DNA of 64,000 nucleotides from positions 62,001-126,000 of the forward strand of contig NZ_FNSU01000002.1 in the NCBI RefSeq assembly GCF_900105325.1, given 5' to 3'. Within the stretch, counting starts at the first letter, position 1. Each line of letters begins with the position of its first letter. The notes beneath the pieces were generated by a model that was not told the DNA's origin, did no database searches, and saw only the letters and a list, made by a program, of their open reading frames with translations. Positions 7,934-16,641 of this stretch are shown piece after piece. This DNA is from Pseudomonas marginalis. GTDB lineage: Bacteria; Pseudomonadota; Gammaproteobacteria; Pseudomonadales; Pseudomonadaceae. The position numbers and the translations under genes were made by a program.

Positions 7934-10081
7934 TCAGACGCGGAACTGGTCCATCAACCCCTGCTGCTGATTGGCCAGGCTGTTCAACGCCTGGCTCACC
8001 CGCGCCGACTCATTGGCCTGTTCCGACAACGACTCGGTCACATCGCGAATGGTCGCCACATTGTGGTTGATCTCTTCGGCCACCGCGCTTTGTTCTTCGG
8101 CAGCGCTGGCGATTTGCAGGTTCATGTCGCTGATCACCGTGACCGCATCGCCGATCTGGCGCAGGGCGGTAACGGCCTCGCCGACCTGTTCGACACTGCC
8201 CTGGGCCTGGCGATAGCTGTTGCCCATGGAGCCGACGACCTCTTCGGTACCGCTCTGCAATTGCTCGATCACCAGGCGGGTTTCCTCCACCGACTCCTGG
8301 GTCCGCCGTGCCAGGTTGCGTACCTCGTCGGCGACCACGGCAAACCCCCGGCCGGCCTCACCGGCGCGGGCGGCTTCGATTGCCGCGTTGAGCGCCAGCA
8401 GGTTGGTTTGCTCGGCGATGCCGCGAATCACTTCGAGCACGGAGCCGATCTTCTCACTGTTGGCAGACAGGCCTTCGACCTGGGCCATGGCGGTGCTCAT
8501 ATCGGCCGCCAGTTGGCCGATGTTGGTGGTGGTGCGGTCGATCACTGTCAGGCCGTCGCGGGTAGCCTGGTCGGCATCCCGCGCGGCCTGGGCCGCCTGG
8601 GCGGCGCTGCGGGCCACGTCCTGGGCTGTGGCGCTCATTTCGTGGGAGGCGGTGGCCACCTGGTCGACCTGGCGGTACTGCTGCTCCATGCCGGCGCTGG
8701 TTTGCGTCGCAATCGCGGCGGACTGGTCGGCGGTGCCACGGGCGTCCTGCACCGAGCGTTTGACTTCGGCAATGATGGGTTGCAGCTTGTCGAGGAAACG
8801 GTTGAACCAGCCGGCGAGCTGGCCCAGTTCGTCCTGTTTGTCATACGGCAAGCGGCGGGTCAGGTCGCCTTCGCCGCTGGCGATGTCTTCAAGCATATGG
8901 GCCACGCCGAGGATCGGTCGGGTCACGCTGCGGGCCATCAGCCAGACCAGGATCAGGCCGATCACGGCAGCCAGCAGGCCCAAGCCCAGTTCCAGCAGGG
9001 TGCCGCGGGTATTATCGGCGTCCATCTGGGTCTTCAGTGCTTCAGCCGGCCCCACCAGGACTTTTTCCGGTACATTCAGCAACACCCCCCATGGCTTGCC
9101 GTCGGGAATCGGCGCGAACGGCGCCAGCACCTTGAGTTGATGGTCGGTGCGCAGACTGCGGGTCTGTGTCCCGCCGGCCAGGGCGCTGATCAATTGCGCG
9201 CCGCTTTGCGTATCGACCTGATCCAGGCGTTTGCTCAACTGGCTGGCGTCCGCGCTGTAGCCGGCAAGCAAACCGGTGGGGCTGAGGATACTGACCTGGG
9301 TCTGGCCGTCATACAGCTTCTGGCTGGCCTGCTGGCTCACGGCCTGCAGGCTGTTGAGGTTGATGTCCACCGACAGCGAAGCGATCACCTTGCCATTGAC
9401 CGTCAACGGAAACACGATGCTGGTCATCAGCACGTTTTGCCCGTCGATCACATAAAAGTACGGTTCGATCACACACGGCTTGAGGGTGCTGCGCGGGCAG
9501 GTGAACCAGGCGTTGGCCGGTTCGCCGCTGGGGCCGACGCGGGTGTCGGACATGTCGCTTTCCGGCAGTGCCATCGATGTCAGCGTGCCCGGCGTCGGCT
9601 GCGACCAGTACAGGGCGAAGCGGCCCTTGTCGTTGCTGCCCAGTTCGGCCTGGTCGGCAAACAACTCATCCTTGCCATCCAGCGCATTGGCTTCGAATAC
9701 CAGGGACAGGCCCAGCAGTTCCGGGTTGGCCTGCAATGCGGCCTTGACCTGGCGGGTCAGGTCTTCGCGGGTGTCGAAGGCGTCGAGGAAGCGTTTTTCG
9801 GCTTGCTCACGCAGGAACAGGACCTGGCGGGAAAACCCGTGCCCATATTGATAGGCGTCCATGAATTGCCGGCGGATGCCCGCGGCCTGCACCTCACCTT
9901 GGGCCTCGATGCGAGCCTGGGCCGCTTCATCGAGCATCTGCATGCTGGAAGCCTTGACCTGCTCGGAACTCTGCGCCATGCGGTACAACGACAAACCCAC
10001 CAGCAGGGTCACGATCCCCAGCAGGCACAGGCCGGCGAGCAGGGTGATTTTCCATTGAATGGAGAGCTGTCTGAGGGACAT
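7934..10081 (-). CDS. tlpQ: Methyl-accepting chemotaxis protein, TlpQ type (double Cache)
   Basis: The 715-residue chemoreceptor has TM1 (about 12-33), a large periplasmic double-Cache domain (about 35-340), TM2 (about 350-372), a HAMP domain (LEDIASGEGDLTRRL) and the signalling hairpin with IRGIAEQTNLLALNAAIEAAR. Length and gene order match P. aeruginosa TlpQ (PA2654), a histamine and polyamine receptor. The ligand assignment is by synteny and memory only. The start at 10081 has AAGGA upstream. A full-consensus sigma-28 promoter lies 36 bp upstream, as expected for motility-class chemoreceptors. Confidence 0.8.
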   Translation of the reverse strand: MSLRQLSIQWKITLLAGLCLLGIVTLLVGLSLYRMAQSSEQVKASSMQMLDEAAQARIEAQGEVQAAGIRRQFMDAYQYGHGFSRQVLFLREQAEKRFLDAFDTREDLTRQVKAALQANPELLGLSLVFEANALDGKDELFADQAELGSNDKGRFALYWSQPTPGTLTSMALPESDMSDTRVGPSGEPANAWFTCPRSTLKPCVIEPYFYVIDGQNVLMTSIVFPLTVNGKVIASLSVDINLNSLQAVSQQASQKLYDGQTQVSILSPTGLLAGYSADASQLSKRLDQVDTQSGAQLISALAGGTQTRSLRTDHQLKVLAPFAPIPDGKPWGVLLNVPEKVLVGPAEALKTQMDADNTRGTLLELGLGLLAAVIGLILVWLMARSVTRPILGVAHMLEDIASGEGDLTRRLPYDKQDELGQLAGWFNRFLDKLQPIIAEVKRSVQDARGTADQSAAIATQTSAGMEQQYRQVDQVATASHEMSATAQDVARSAAQAAQAARDADQATRDGLTVIDRTTTNIGQLAADMSTAMAQVEGLSANSEKIGSVLEVIRGIAEQTNLLALNAAIEAARAGEAGRGFAVVADEVRNLARRTQESVEETRLVIEQLQSGTEEVVGSMGNSYRQAQGSVEQVGEAVTALRQIGDAVTVISDMNLQIASAAEEQSAVAEEINHNVATIRDVTESLSEQANESARVSQALNSLANQQQGLMDQFRV

Positions 10082-10116
10082 CGGTACATCCTTACCTGAA
10101 AACACATAGAGCACGG

Positions 10117-10143
10117 TTATCGGCCGATCTGGAATTTTCTTTA
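10117..10143 (-). promoter_or_regulatory. Sigma-28 (FliA) promoter of tlpQ
   Basis: On the minus strand the sequence reads TAAA, 15 bases, GCCGATAA. This is an exact match to the bacterial sigma-28 consensus with exact spacing. It starts 36 bp upstream of the tlpQ start codon and places the receptor in the late flagellar regulon. Confidence 0.85.
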
Positions 10144-10316
10144 TTCAAACGATCAATTTAAACCTGAAAGCGGCGTCGCTTTTTGACATGGGGCGCGACC
10201 TGCTGCACAGTGCGCGCCCTCTAATAAGACCTCCTTCAAGCCTGCACGCCGGCTGCCATCCGATGGCCGCCCGGGCGCGGGCATGCCTGTTTTGTATGTT
10301 TCTGCTTGAGGTAACC

Positions 10317-11639
10317 ATGATTAACGCAGTCATCGCCGCGGTCGGCACCATGCTGGTGCTCAGCCTGTCCCGCGTGCATGTGGTCATCGCCATTATTGTC
10401 GGCGCCCTGGTGGGCGGCCTGACCGGTGGCCTGGGCATCGAGGCCACGCTCAAGGCGTTCAACGGTGGCTTGGGAGGGGGGGCGACCGTGGCCTTGTCCT
10501 ACGCCTTGCTCGGCGCTTTCGCCGTGGCGATTGCCAAGTCCGGCCTGGCCCACGCCCTGGCGGACAGGGCCTTGCTGCTGGTCGACCGTCAGCAAGCCAG
10601 CGGCGGCAACCACGTCAAATGGCTGCTGATCGGCCTGCTGTGGGTGGTCGCGATTGCGTCGCAGAACATCCTGCCGATCCATATCGCGTTTATCCCGTTG
10701 CTGGTGCCGCCCCTGTTGTATGTGCTGACCAAATTGCAGTTGGACCGCCGCCTGATCGCCTGCGTGATGACCTTCGGCCTGATCACGCCGTACATGTTCC
10801 TGCCGGTGGGCTTCGGCAATATCTTCCTCAACCAGATCCTGCTGGCCAACGTGGCCAAGAGCGGCGTGGACATCAGCCAGGTCAACGTCACCCACGCCAT
10901 GAGCCTGCCGGCGCTGGGCATGGTGGTCGGGCTGCTGGTGGCGGTGTTTATCAGCTACCGCAAGAAGCGCGTGTATGACCTGGAGAAAATCGAGCGGGTC
11001 GAGCAAGTGGCGGTGCAGTACAACCCGCTGACCCTGGCGGTGGCGGGCCTGGCGATTGCCTCGGCGTTCATCATCCAGTTGTGGCTGGACTCCATGATTA
11101 TCGGCGCCTTGGCCGGGTTCCTGATCTTCTCGGTCTCGGGCATCGTGCGCTGGCGCGACACCGACGACCTGTTTACCGAAGGCATGAAGATGATGGCGAT
11201 GATCGGCTTCATCATGATCGCCTCGTCAGGCTTTGCCGAAGTGCTCAAGGCTACCGGCGACGTACGCTCGCTGGTGGAAACCTCGGCGGCGTTCATCGGC
11301 CATAGCCGTGGGGTGGGGGCGTTGTTGATGTTGCTGGTGGGGCTGCTGGTGACCATGGGCATCGGCTCGTCGTTTTCCACAGTACCGATCCTGGCGGCGA
11401 TTTTCGTGCCGCTGTGTGTGCAACTGGGCTTCAGCCCGCTGGCCATCGTGTGCATCGTCGGCACCGCCGGGGCGCTGGGTGATGCCGGTTCGCCCGCCTC
11501 GGACTCCACCCTGGGCCCGACCTCCGGCCTGAATATCGACGGCCAGCATCACCATATCTGGGACACCGTGGTGCCGACGTTCCTGCACTACAACCTCCCA
11601 TTGCTGGCGTTTGGCTGGTTGGCGGCGATGACGCTCTGA
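10317..11639 (+). CDS. Na+/H+ antiporter family transporter (YuiF/COG2056 type)
   Basis: The 440-residue inner-membrane protein has about twelve hydrophobic segments, the repeated VIAAVGTMLVLSLSRVHVV and IVGALVGGLTGGLG segments, and a C-terminal GDAGSPASDSTLGPTSGLN motif typical of the Na+/H+ antiporter and permease superfamily. The start at 10317 was chosen for the GAGG 5 bp upstream. It lies between two chemoreceptor genes, as PA2653 does in P. aeruginosa, so it may import or exchange an organic acid or amino acid sensed by one of them. Substrate unknown. Confidence 0.8.
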   Translation: MINAVIAAVGTMLVLSLSRVHVVIAIIVGALVGGLTGGLGIEATLKAFNGGLGGGATVALSYALLGAFAVAIAKSGLAHALADRALLLVDRQQASGGNHVKWLLIGLLWVVAIASQNILPIHIAFIPLLVPPLLYVLTKLQLDRRLIACVMTFGLITPYMFLPVGFGNIFLNQILLANVAKSGVDISQVNVTHAMSLPALGMVVGLLVAVFISYRKKRVYDLEKIERVEQVAVQYNPLTLAVAGLAIASAFIIQLWLDSMIIGALAGFLIFSVSGIVRWRDTDDLFTEGMKMMAMIGFIMIASSGFAEVLKATGDVRSLVETSAAFIGHSRGVGALLMLLVGLLVTMGIGSSFSTVPILAAIFVPLCVQLGFSPLAIVCIVGTAGALGDAGSPASDSTLGPTSGLNIDGQHHHIWDTVVPTFLHYNLPLLAFGWLAAMTL

Positions 11640-11641
11640 TC

Positions 11642-11668
11642 TACAGATTCACCGGCGCTGGCCGATAA
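11642..11668 (+). promoter_or_regulatory. Sigma-28 (FliA) promoter of the CtpM-type receptor
   Basis: TACA (11642-11645), 15 bases, then GCCGATAA (11661-11668) matches the sigma-28 consensus with one mismatch in the -35. It begins right after the preceding stop codon and ends 32 bp before the chemoreceptor ATG. Confidence 0.8.
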
Positions 11669-11700
11669 CCTCTCAAGTCGCCCAATAAGAGAGAAAAGCC

Positions 11701-13380
11701 ATGCGTCTGAGCCTGAAGGCCAAAGTCCTGTCCCTCGCCGTTGTGCCGGTGTTGCTGTTCGCCGTGGTCATCAGCCTGACCACCGTGTGGATCCTCCAGG
11801 GCCAGGCGCGCAATGAGGTGGATGAAACCCGCCAGCGCCTGCTCAACAACGCCAAGGCCACCCTGCAAAGTTATGTGGAAGTGGCCATGACCACCATCAA
11901 GCCGCTCTATGACGCGGCCGCCCCCGGCGATACGGCGGCGCGGGCCGAGGTGGTCAAGCTGCTGTCCAACACCAGCTACGGCAAGGACGGTTACTTCTTC
12001 GGCTACGACTCCGAGACCATCCGCCTGTTCAAGGGCAACAGCCCCGACGGCGTGGGCAAGAGCTTCAAGGACAACCGTGATCCCAACGGTGTCTACGTCA
12101 ACCGCGACCTGGTCAAGGTCGGCAAGGACGGCACCCACTACCTGCAATACAGCTCGACCCAGCCCGGCCAGACCGAACTGGTGCCCAAGATGGGCTACAC
12201 CGAATACCTGCCCAAGTGGGACATGGTCATCGGTACCTCGGTGAACCTGGATGGCATCGAAGCCCAGGTGGCGGTGGTCGAAGCCAAAGTGAAAACGCGC
12301 ATGGAAGGCGTGCTGCTGAGCATCCTCGGCGTGGCCGTGGTGGTGTTGCTGGTGATCGCCGCTGCCGGCATGCTGCTGGCCAACACCATTTTGCGCCCGC
12401 TGCATTTGATGAAAGCCAACCTCGACGACATTGCTGCCGGCGAAGGCGATTTGACCCGCCGCCTGGCCATCACCAGCCAGGACGAGCTGGGCGACCTGGC
12501 TGGTGCGTTCAACCGCTTTGTCGACAAGATCCATGGCCTGGTGCGCCAGATCACCGAGATGACCACCCAACTCACCGGCCTGGTCAGCCAGGTGTCCGAC
12601 CAGGCCCAGCGTTCTGAGCAGGCCATGGAACGCCAGCGTCACGAGACCGACCAGGTGGCCACCGCCATCAATCAGATGTCCTCCGCAGCGCAAGAAGTGG
12701 CGCGCAGTGCCCAGGGCGCCTCCGTGGCCGCGCAACAGACCGACGCCGAAGGCCAGGCCGCCAAGCGCGTGGTGGACGGCAGCATCGCGCAGATCCATGC
12801 GCTGGTGAATGACATCCGCAGCAGCGGTGTGTCCCTCGACAGCCTGCAGCAGGACGTGTCGTCGATTGTCAGCGTGCTCGGCGTGATCCGCTCGATTGCC
12901 GAACAAACCAACCTGCTGGCCCTCAACGCGGCGATCGAGGCCGCGCGGGCAGGGGAGGCCGGGCGCGGTTTTGCCGTGGTCGCCGACGAGGTGCGCGCCC
13001 TGGCCAGCCGCACGCAAACCAGCACCCAGGAAATCCAGGGCATGATCGACCGCCTGCAAAAAGGCACCGAAGCGGCCGTGGATGCCATGCGCCGCTCCAG
13101 CGATGCCGGCGACGGCACCTCGGCTAAGGCCAACGAAGCCGGGGCGTCCCTGGACACCATGGCCCAGTTGATCGGCACCATCAACTCGATGAACGCGCAG
13201 ATTGCCAGCGCTGCCGAAGAACAGACCGCCGTCGCCGAAGAGATCAACCGCAGCGTGCATCAGATTGCCGTGGCGGTGGACAGCGTGGCCGATGAAACCC
13301 AGTTGGGCGCCCAGACCTCGCGCAGTCTGGCGGACCTGGGCCAGCGGTTGGGGCAGTTGGTGGGGCAGTTCAGGATCTAG
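11701..13380 (+). CDS. ctpM: Methyl-accepting chemotaxis protein, CtpM type (single Cache)
   Basis: The 559-residue chemoreceptor has TM1 (about 8-31), a periplasmic single Cache domain (about 35-195, with YGKDGYFFGYD and the WDMVIGTSV end), TM2 (about 202-224), a HAMP domain and the conserved signalling tip IRSIAEQTNLLALNAAIEAAR. Size and position match P. aeruginosa PA2652 (CtpM, malate receptor). Specificity for malate is inferred from synteny, not from ligand-contact residues. A sigma-28 promoter precedes it. Its TAG stop shares the CTAG palindrome with the stop of convergent trhP. Confidence 0.8.
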   Translation: MRLSLKAKVLSLAVVPVLLFAVVISLTTVWILQGQARNEVDETRQRLLNNAKATLQSYVEVAMTTIKPLYDAAAPGDTAARAEVVKLLSNTSYGKDGYFFGYDSETIRLFKGNSPDGVGKSFKDNRDPNGVYVNRDLVKVGKDGTHYLQYSSTQPGQTELVPKMGYTEYLPKWDMVIGTSVNLDGIEAQVAVVEAKVKTRMEGVLLSILGVAVVVLLVIAAAGMLLANTILRPLHLMKANLDDIAAGEGDLTRRLAITSQDELGDLAGAFNRFVDKIHGLVRQITEMTTQLTGLVSQVSDQAQRSEQAMERQRHETDQVATAINQMSSAAQEVARSAQGASVAAQQTDAEGQAAKRVVDGSIAQIHALVNDIRSSGVSLDSLQQDVSSIVSVLGVIRSIAEQTNLLALNAAIEAARAGEAGRGFAVVADEVRALASRTQTSTQEIQGMIDRLQKGTEAAVDAMRRSSDAGDGTSAKANEAGASLDTMAQLIGTINSMNAQIASAAEEQTAVAEEINRSVHQIAVAVDSVADETQLGAQTSRSLADLGQRLGQLVGQFRI

Positions 13381-14696
13381 AGATCGCGCATCAACAACCC
13401 AAAGCGCAGATCCACCTGCGCTGGCAGGGGCACATACACCGTGTGCCCATCCCCCGGCGCCACTTCGATGGCTTCACCCTTGGCGTTGTGCAGACTGGAC
13501 AGGTCAAAGTGAAAGTTGCCGGCGGGGGTCATCAATTCCAGATGATTGCCGACGGCAAAGCGGTTCTTCACCTTGACCTCGGCCAACTCGCCGCGGCGCT
13601 CGCCGGTCAATTCGCCAACAAACTGCTGGCGCTCGGACACTGAGCTGCCGTTCTGGTAATTCTGGTATTCGTCGTGCACGTGGCGGCGCAGGAAACCTTC
13701 GGTGTAGCCGCGTTGGGCCAGGGATTCCAGGTCGGTCATCAAGTTGCGGTCAAACGCACGGCCGGCCACGGCATCATCGATTGCCTGGCGGTACACCTGG
13801 GTCGTGCGGGCGCAGTAGAAATGCGATTTGGTGCGGCCTTCGATCTTCAGCGAATGCACGCCCATGTGGGTCAGGCGCTCCACATGCTGCACGGCGCGCA
13901 GGTCCTTGGCGTTCATGATGTAGGTGCCGTGTTCATCCTCGAAGGCGGGCATCTGTTCGTCGGGGCGGTTGGCTTCCTGCAGCAGGAACACCTGGTCGGT
14001 GGGCGCGCCGATCCCCAGTGTGGGTTCCGGTTGATACACCTGGACAATATCGCCCGTGGCGTTTTCCACCGCCGGGGTGGCCTGGTATTTCCAGCGGCAG
14101 GCATTGGTGCAGGTGCCCTGGTTGGCGTCACGCTTGTTCATGTAGCCCGAGAGCAGGCAGCGCCCGGAATAGGCCATGCACAAGGCACCGTGGACAAACA
14201 CTTCCAGCTCCATGGCCGGCACCTGCTGGCGAATCTCGCCGATTTCTTCCAGGGACAGCTCCCGTGACAGGATCACCCGGCAAATCCCTTGCTGCTGCCA
14301 GAACTCCACGCTGGCCCAGTTCACCGTATTGGCCTGCACCGACAGATGGATCGGCATCATCGGGAAGTGTCGGCGCACCAGCATGATCAGGCCCGGGTCG
14401 GACATGATCAGCGCATCCGGGCCCATGGCGATCACCGGGGCGAGGTCCTTGAGGAAGGTCTTGAGCTTGGCATTGTGTGGCGCGATGTTCACCACCACGT
14501 AGAACCGCTTGCCCAGCGCGTGGGCTTCCTGGATGCCGAGCGCCAGGTTGGCGTGGTCGAACTCGTTGTTGCGCACCCGCAGGCTGTAGCGCGGCTGGCC
14601 GGCGTAGACTGCATCGGCGCCGTAGGCGAAGGCGTAGCGCATGTTTTTCAGGGTGCCGGCGGGGGCGAGCAGTTCGGGGGCAAGGACGAGAGGCAT
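13377..14696 (-). CDS. trhP: Peptidase U32-family tRNA hydroxylation protein
   Basis: This 439-residue protein starts LAPELLAPAGTLKNMRYAFAYGADAVYAG. It carries the U32 signature ELEVFVHGALCMAYSGRCLLSGYMNKRDANQGTCTNACRW (split here by position, about residues 170-210), with the clustered cysteines of the family. E. coli YegQ/TrhP makes 5-hydroxyuridine at the tRNA wobble position using prephenate-derived chemistry. It is 439 residues against roughly 450 in E. coli. The gene is convergent with the chemoreceptor and overlaps it by 4 bp. Peptidase activity is not expected despite the family name. Confidence 0.88.
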   Translation of the reverse strand: MPLVLAPELLAPAGTLKNMRYAFAYGADAVYAGQPRYSLRVRNNEFDHANLALGIQEAHALGKRFYVVVNIAPHNAKLKTFLKDLAPVIAMGPDALIMSDPGLIMLVRRHFPMMPIHLSVQANTVNWASVEFWQQQGICRVILSRELSLEEIGEIRQQVPAMELEVFVHGALCMAYSGRCLLSGYMNKRDANQGTCTNACRWKYQATPAVENATGDIVQVYQPEPTLGIGAPTDQVFLLQEANRPDEQMPAFEDEHGTYIMNAKDLRAVQHVERLTHMGVHSLKIEGRTKSHFYCARTTQVYRQAIDDAVAGRAFDRNLMTDLESLAQRGYTEGFLRRHVHDEYQNYQNGSSVSERQQFVGELTGERRGELAEVKVKNRFAVGNHLELMTPAGNFHFDLSSLHNAKGEAIEVAPGDGHTVYVPLPAQVDLRFGLLMRDL

Positions 14697-14857
14697 GGGG
14701 ATCGGATCGCAAAAGGCCGCGAGCGTAGCCCAACATGTGCCGGGCTTTATTGATCTGGGTCTACGCTTACCGCAACAAAGATGGCACTCCCGGGATTTGC
14801 GGTGGACTAAGCAGCTGGACGCACACGCGCGGCCTGCTTTTCTGACATGGATCGGAC

Positions 14858-15925
14858 ATGAATCAAACCAACCTGCAATTCAAGACCCTGCTGCTACTGC
14901 TGGCCCTGGTGACCGTCGCCTTTATCTGGATATTGCTGCCGTTCTACGGTGCAGTGTTCTGGGCGGTGATCCTCGGCATCATCTTTGCGCCGATGCAGCG
15001 TCGCCTGCAGCAGCGCTTCGGCTGGAACCGCAACCTGACGTCCCTGGCCACCTTGATGGTGTGCCTGGTGATCGCGATCCTGCCGGTGATCATTACCAGC
15101 GCATTGCTGGTGCAAGAGGGCGCCACGCTGTACAAAAACGTCGAGAGTGGCAAGCTGGACGTGGCCGGCTATATCGAGCAGTTCAAGAACTTCCTGCCGC
15201 CGTACTTCCAGCACCTGCTGGACCGCTTCGGCATGGGCAACCTGGAAGGGCTGCGCGAGAAGATCGTCAAGAGCGCGATGCAGGGCAGCCAGTTCTTTGC
15301 GACCCAGGCGTTCAGCTTCGGTCAGGGCACGTTTGATTTCCTGGTGAGTTTTTTCATCATGCTGTACCTGCTGTTTTTCCTGCTGCGGGACGGCCCGGAA
15401 CTGGTGCGCAAGGTCCGCACGGCGGTGCCGCTGGCCGAGCCGCAGAAGCGTCGGTTGCAGCTCAAGTTCAATCGGGTGGTGCGCGCCACGGTCAAGGGCA
15501 ACGTGCTGGTGGCCGTGACCCAGGGGGCGCTGGGTGGTTTGATCTTCTGGTTCCTGGACATTCCCAGTGCGTTGCTGTGGGCGGTGTTGATGGCGTTTCT
15601 GTCACTGCTGCCGGCCGTGGGCGCGGGCATTGTGTGGGGGCCGGTGGCCGCCTACTTCCTGTTGAGCGGTTCGATCTGGCAGGGTGTGGTGCTGGGCCTG
15701 TTCGGCGTGTTTGTGATCGGCCTGGTGGACAACGTATTACGCCCGATCCTGGTGGGCAAGGACACCAAGATGCCGGACTACCTGATCCTGATCTCGACCC
15801 TGGGCGGCCTGTCGGTATTCGGCCTCAACGGATTTGTGATCGGGCCGCTGGTGGCGGCGTTGTTCATGTCCAGTTGGGCGTTGTTTGTCGAAAGCAAGCC
15901 GCGGGTCAAGTTGCCGTTGCCGTAG
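14858..15925 (+). CDS. AI-2E family transporter (YdiK/PerM-like permease)
   Basis: The 355-residue membrane protein has about eight hydrophobic segments. It starts with paired segments LLLLLALVTVAFIWILLPF and GAVFWAVILGIIFAPM, and has the C-terminal GIVWGPVAAYFLLSGSIWQGVVLGLFG and DNVLRPILVG motifs of the AI-2 exporter-like superfamily. Proteins of this group are annotated as possible exporters of autoinducer or small solutes, but most have no proven substrate. It stands alone, 161 bp after the divergent trhP start. Family assignment is firm; function is not. Confidence 0.85.
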   Translation: MNQTNLQFKTLLLLLALVTVAFIWILLPFYGAVFWAVILGIIFAPMQRRLQQRFGWNRNLTSLATLMVCLVIAILPVIITSALLVQEGATLYKNVESGKLDVAGYIEQFKNFLPPYFQHLLDRFGMGNLEGLREKIVKSAMQGSQFFATQAFSFGQGTFDFLVSFFIMLYLLFFLLRDGPELVRKVRTAVPLAEPQKRRLQLKFNRVVRATVKGNVLVAVTQGALGGLIFWFLDIPSALLWAVLMAFLSLLPAVGAGIVWGPVAAYFLLSGSIWQGVVLGLFGVFVIGLVDNVLRPILVGKDTKMPDYLILISTLGGLSVFGLNGFVIGPLVAALFMSSWALFVESKPRVKLPLP

Positions 15926-15931
15926 AGGGGC

Positions 15932-15979
15932 AGCTTCAAGCTTCAAGCTTCAAGTTTGTAGCTTGTAGCTTGTAACTGC
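15932..15979. repeat. Degenerate tandem heptamer repeat
   Basis: Seven consecutive 7-bp units follow the pattern AGCTT(C/G)(A/T): three copies of AGCTTCA, one AGTTTGT, two AGCTTGT and a decayed AACTGCT. This class of AAGCTT-rich heptamers is scattered through Pseudomonas intergenic DNA. It follows the stop of the AI-2E permease and runs into the 3' end of the small minus-strand gene, whose last residues it encodes. Confidence 0.75.
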
Positions 15980-16122
15980 TTCTCCGCTGCGTCTTTAGTC
16001 GTCAGCGGGCCGCTGATGGCTTCGCCGTCGCGCACCACGTACCAGCAAGCCAATAAACCCAGCTCTCGAAGCGGGGCAGGGACGGCGCTGCCGATGACGG
16101 ACATGATTTGAACAGTGGGCAT
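15943..16122 (-). CDS. Small conserved hypothetical protein
   Basis: A 59-residue frame begins MPTVQIMSVIG and contains ACWYVVRDGEAISGPLTTKDAAEKQL, an amphipathic segment reminiscent of GYF_2-like small domains. The start at 16122 has AGGTCCTT immediately upstream. The last ten codons lie in a heptamer repeat, so the native C terminus may have been altered by repeat insertion. No function is recognised. The good Shine-Dalgarno sequence and non-shadow location support a real gene. Confidence 0.55.
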   Translation of the reverse strand: MPTVQIMSVIGSAVPAPLRELGLLACWYVVRDGEAISGPLTTKDAAEKQLQATSYKLEA

Positions 16123-16213
16123 AAGGACCTCCAATCGCTATGGAGGTCACCTTACGGGGCACAGGCGCTCAGGAAAAATCATCTGGCTCGATAGTCGACA
16201 TCAACAAAAGGCC

Positions 16214-16408
16214 TCAGTCGACCACTTGATCGAGCATGCTCACCACTTCCTGCTCATTAAGCAGGCCTTTGTGCACCAGGTTTTCCGCCAGCAGCGCGAG
16301 GAACTTGGCGCTGCGGTGGCCTTCCAGGTGCTTGAGCTCCGTGAGGGCGCTGTAGACCTTGCTGGACGTACACAGGCCAGCGGTGCGGTGCGGATTTTGT
16401 GTGGGCAT
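16214..16408 (-). CDS. Small conserved hypothetical protein
   Basis: A 64-residue, mostly helical soluble protein containing TELKHLEGHRSAKFLALLAENLVHKGLLNEQEVVSMLDQVVD. The start at 16408 has AAGGA about 9 bp upstream. No signal peptide, membrane segment or known domain is visible. The C-terminal half resembles a short helical bundle of the kind seen in small regulators, but no function is assigned. Independent promoter and terminator were not seen; a gap of about 230 bp without a gene follows upstream. Confidence 0.55.
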   Translation of the reverse strand: MPTQNPHRTAGLCTSSKVYSALTELKHLEGHRSAKFLALLAENLVHKGLLNEQEVVSMLDQVVD

Positions 16409-16591
16409 GGTCAGTCGTCCTTGTTGTTATGGAGTGGACAGGATTGATAGTGGGAGTGTGTCGTGACACAAACATGACAGCGTGAGCCCCGTTCGGGCAA
16501 GTAGACTTTCGACCTTAATCATGTGGGATTGCAGCCCGGCCATTGTCCTCAGAGCGACCTTGGCAGGATAAATCCGGACGTTACCCACAAG

Positions 16592-16618
16592 AAAAGGCCC
16601 CGCGGGTGGGCGAGGCCT
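16592..16618 (-). terminator. Rho-independent terminator of the Tyr/Pro-rich gene
   Basis: On the minus strand an AGGCCTCGC arm pairs with GCGGGGCCT (one internal mismatch) and is followed by TTTTC. It lies 24 bp after the end of the exported Tyr/Pro-rich protein gene. Confidence 0.7.
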
Positions 16619-16641
16619 GTTGCATAGCTGACGGTTGAGAC

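Noticed and set aside
7886..10099. Long plus-strand frame antisense to tlpQ
   Set aside because: Composition is that of a reverse-strand shadow; the chemoreceptor on the minus strand has full domain support.
14781..14800. Possible sigma-54 promoter (TGGCAC...TTGC) before the AI-2E permease
   Set aside because: The gap between the two parts is nine bases instead of five.
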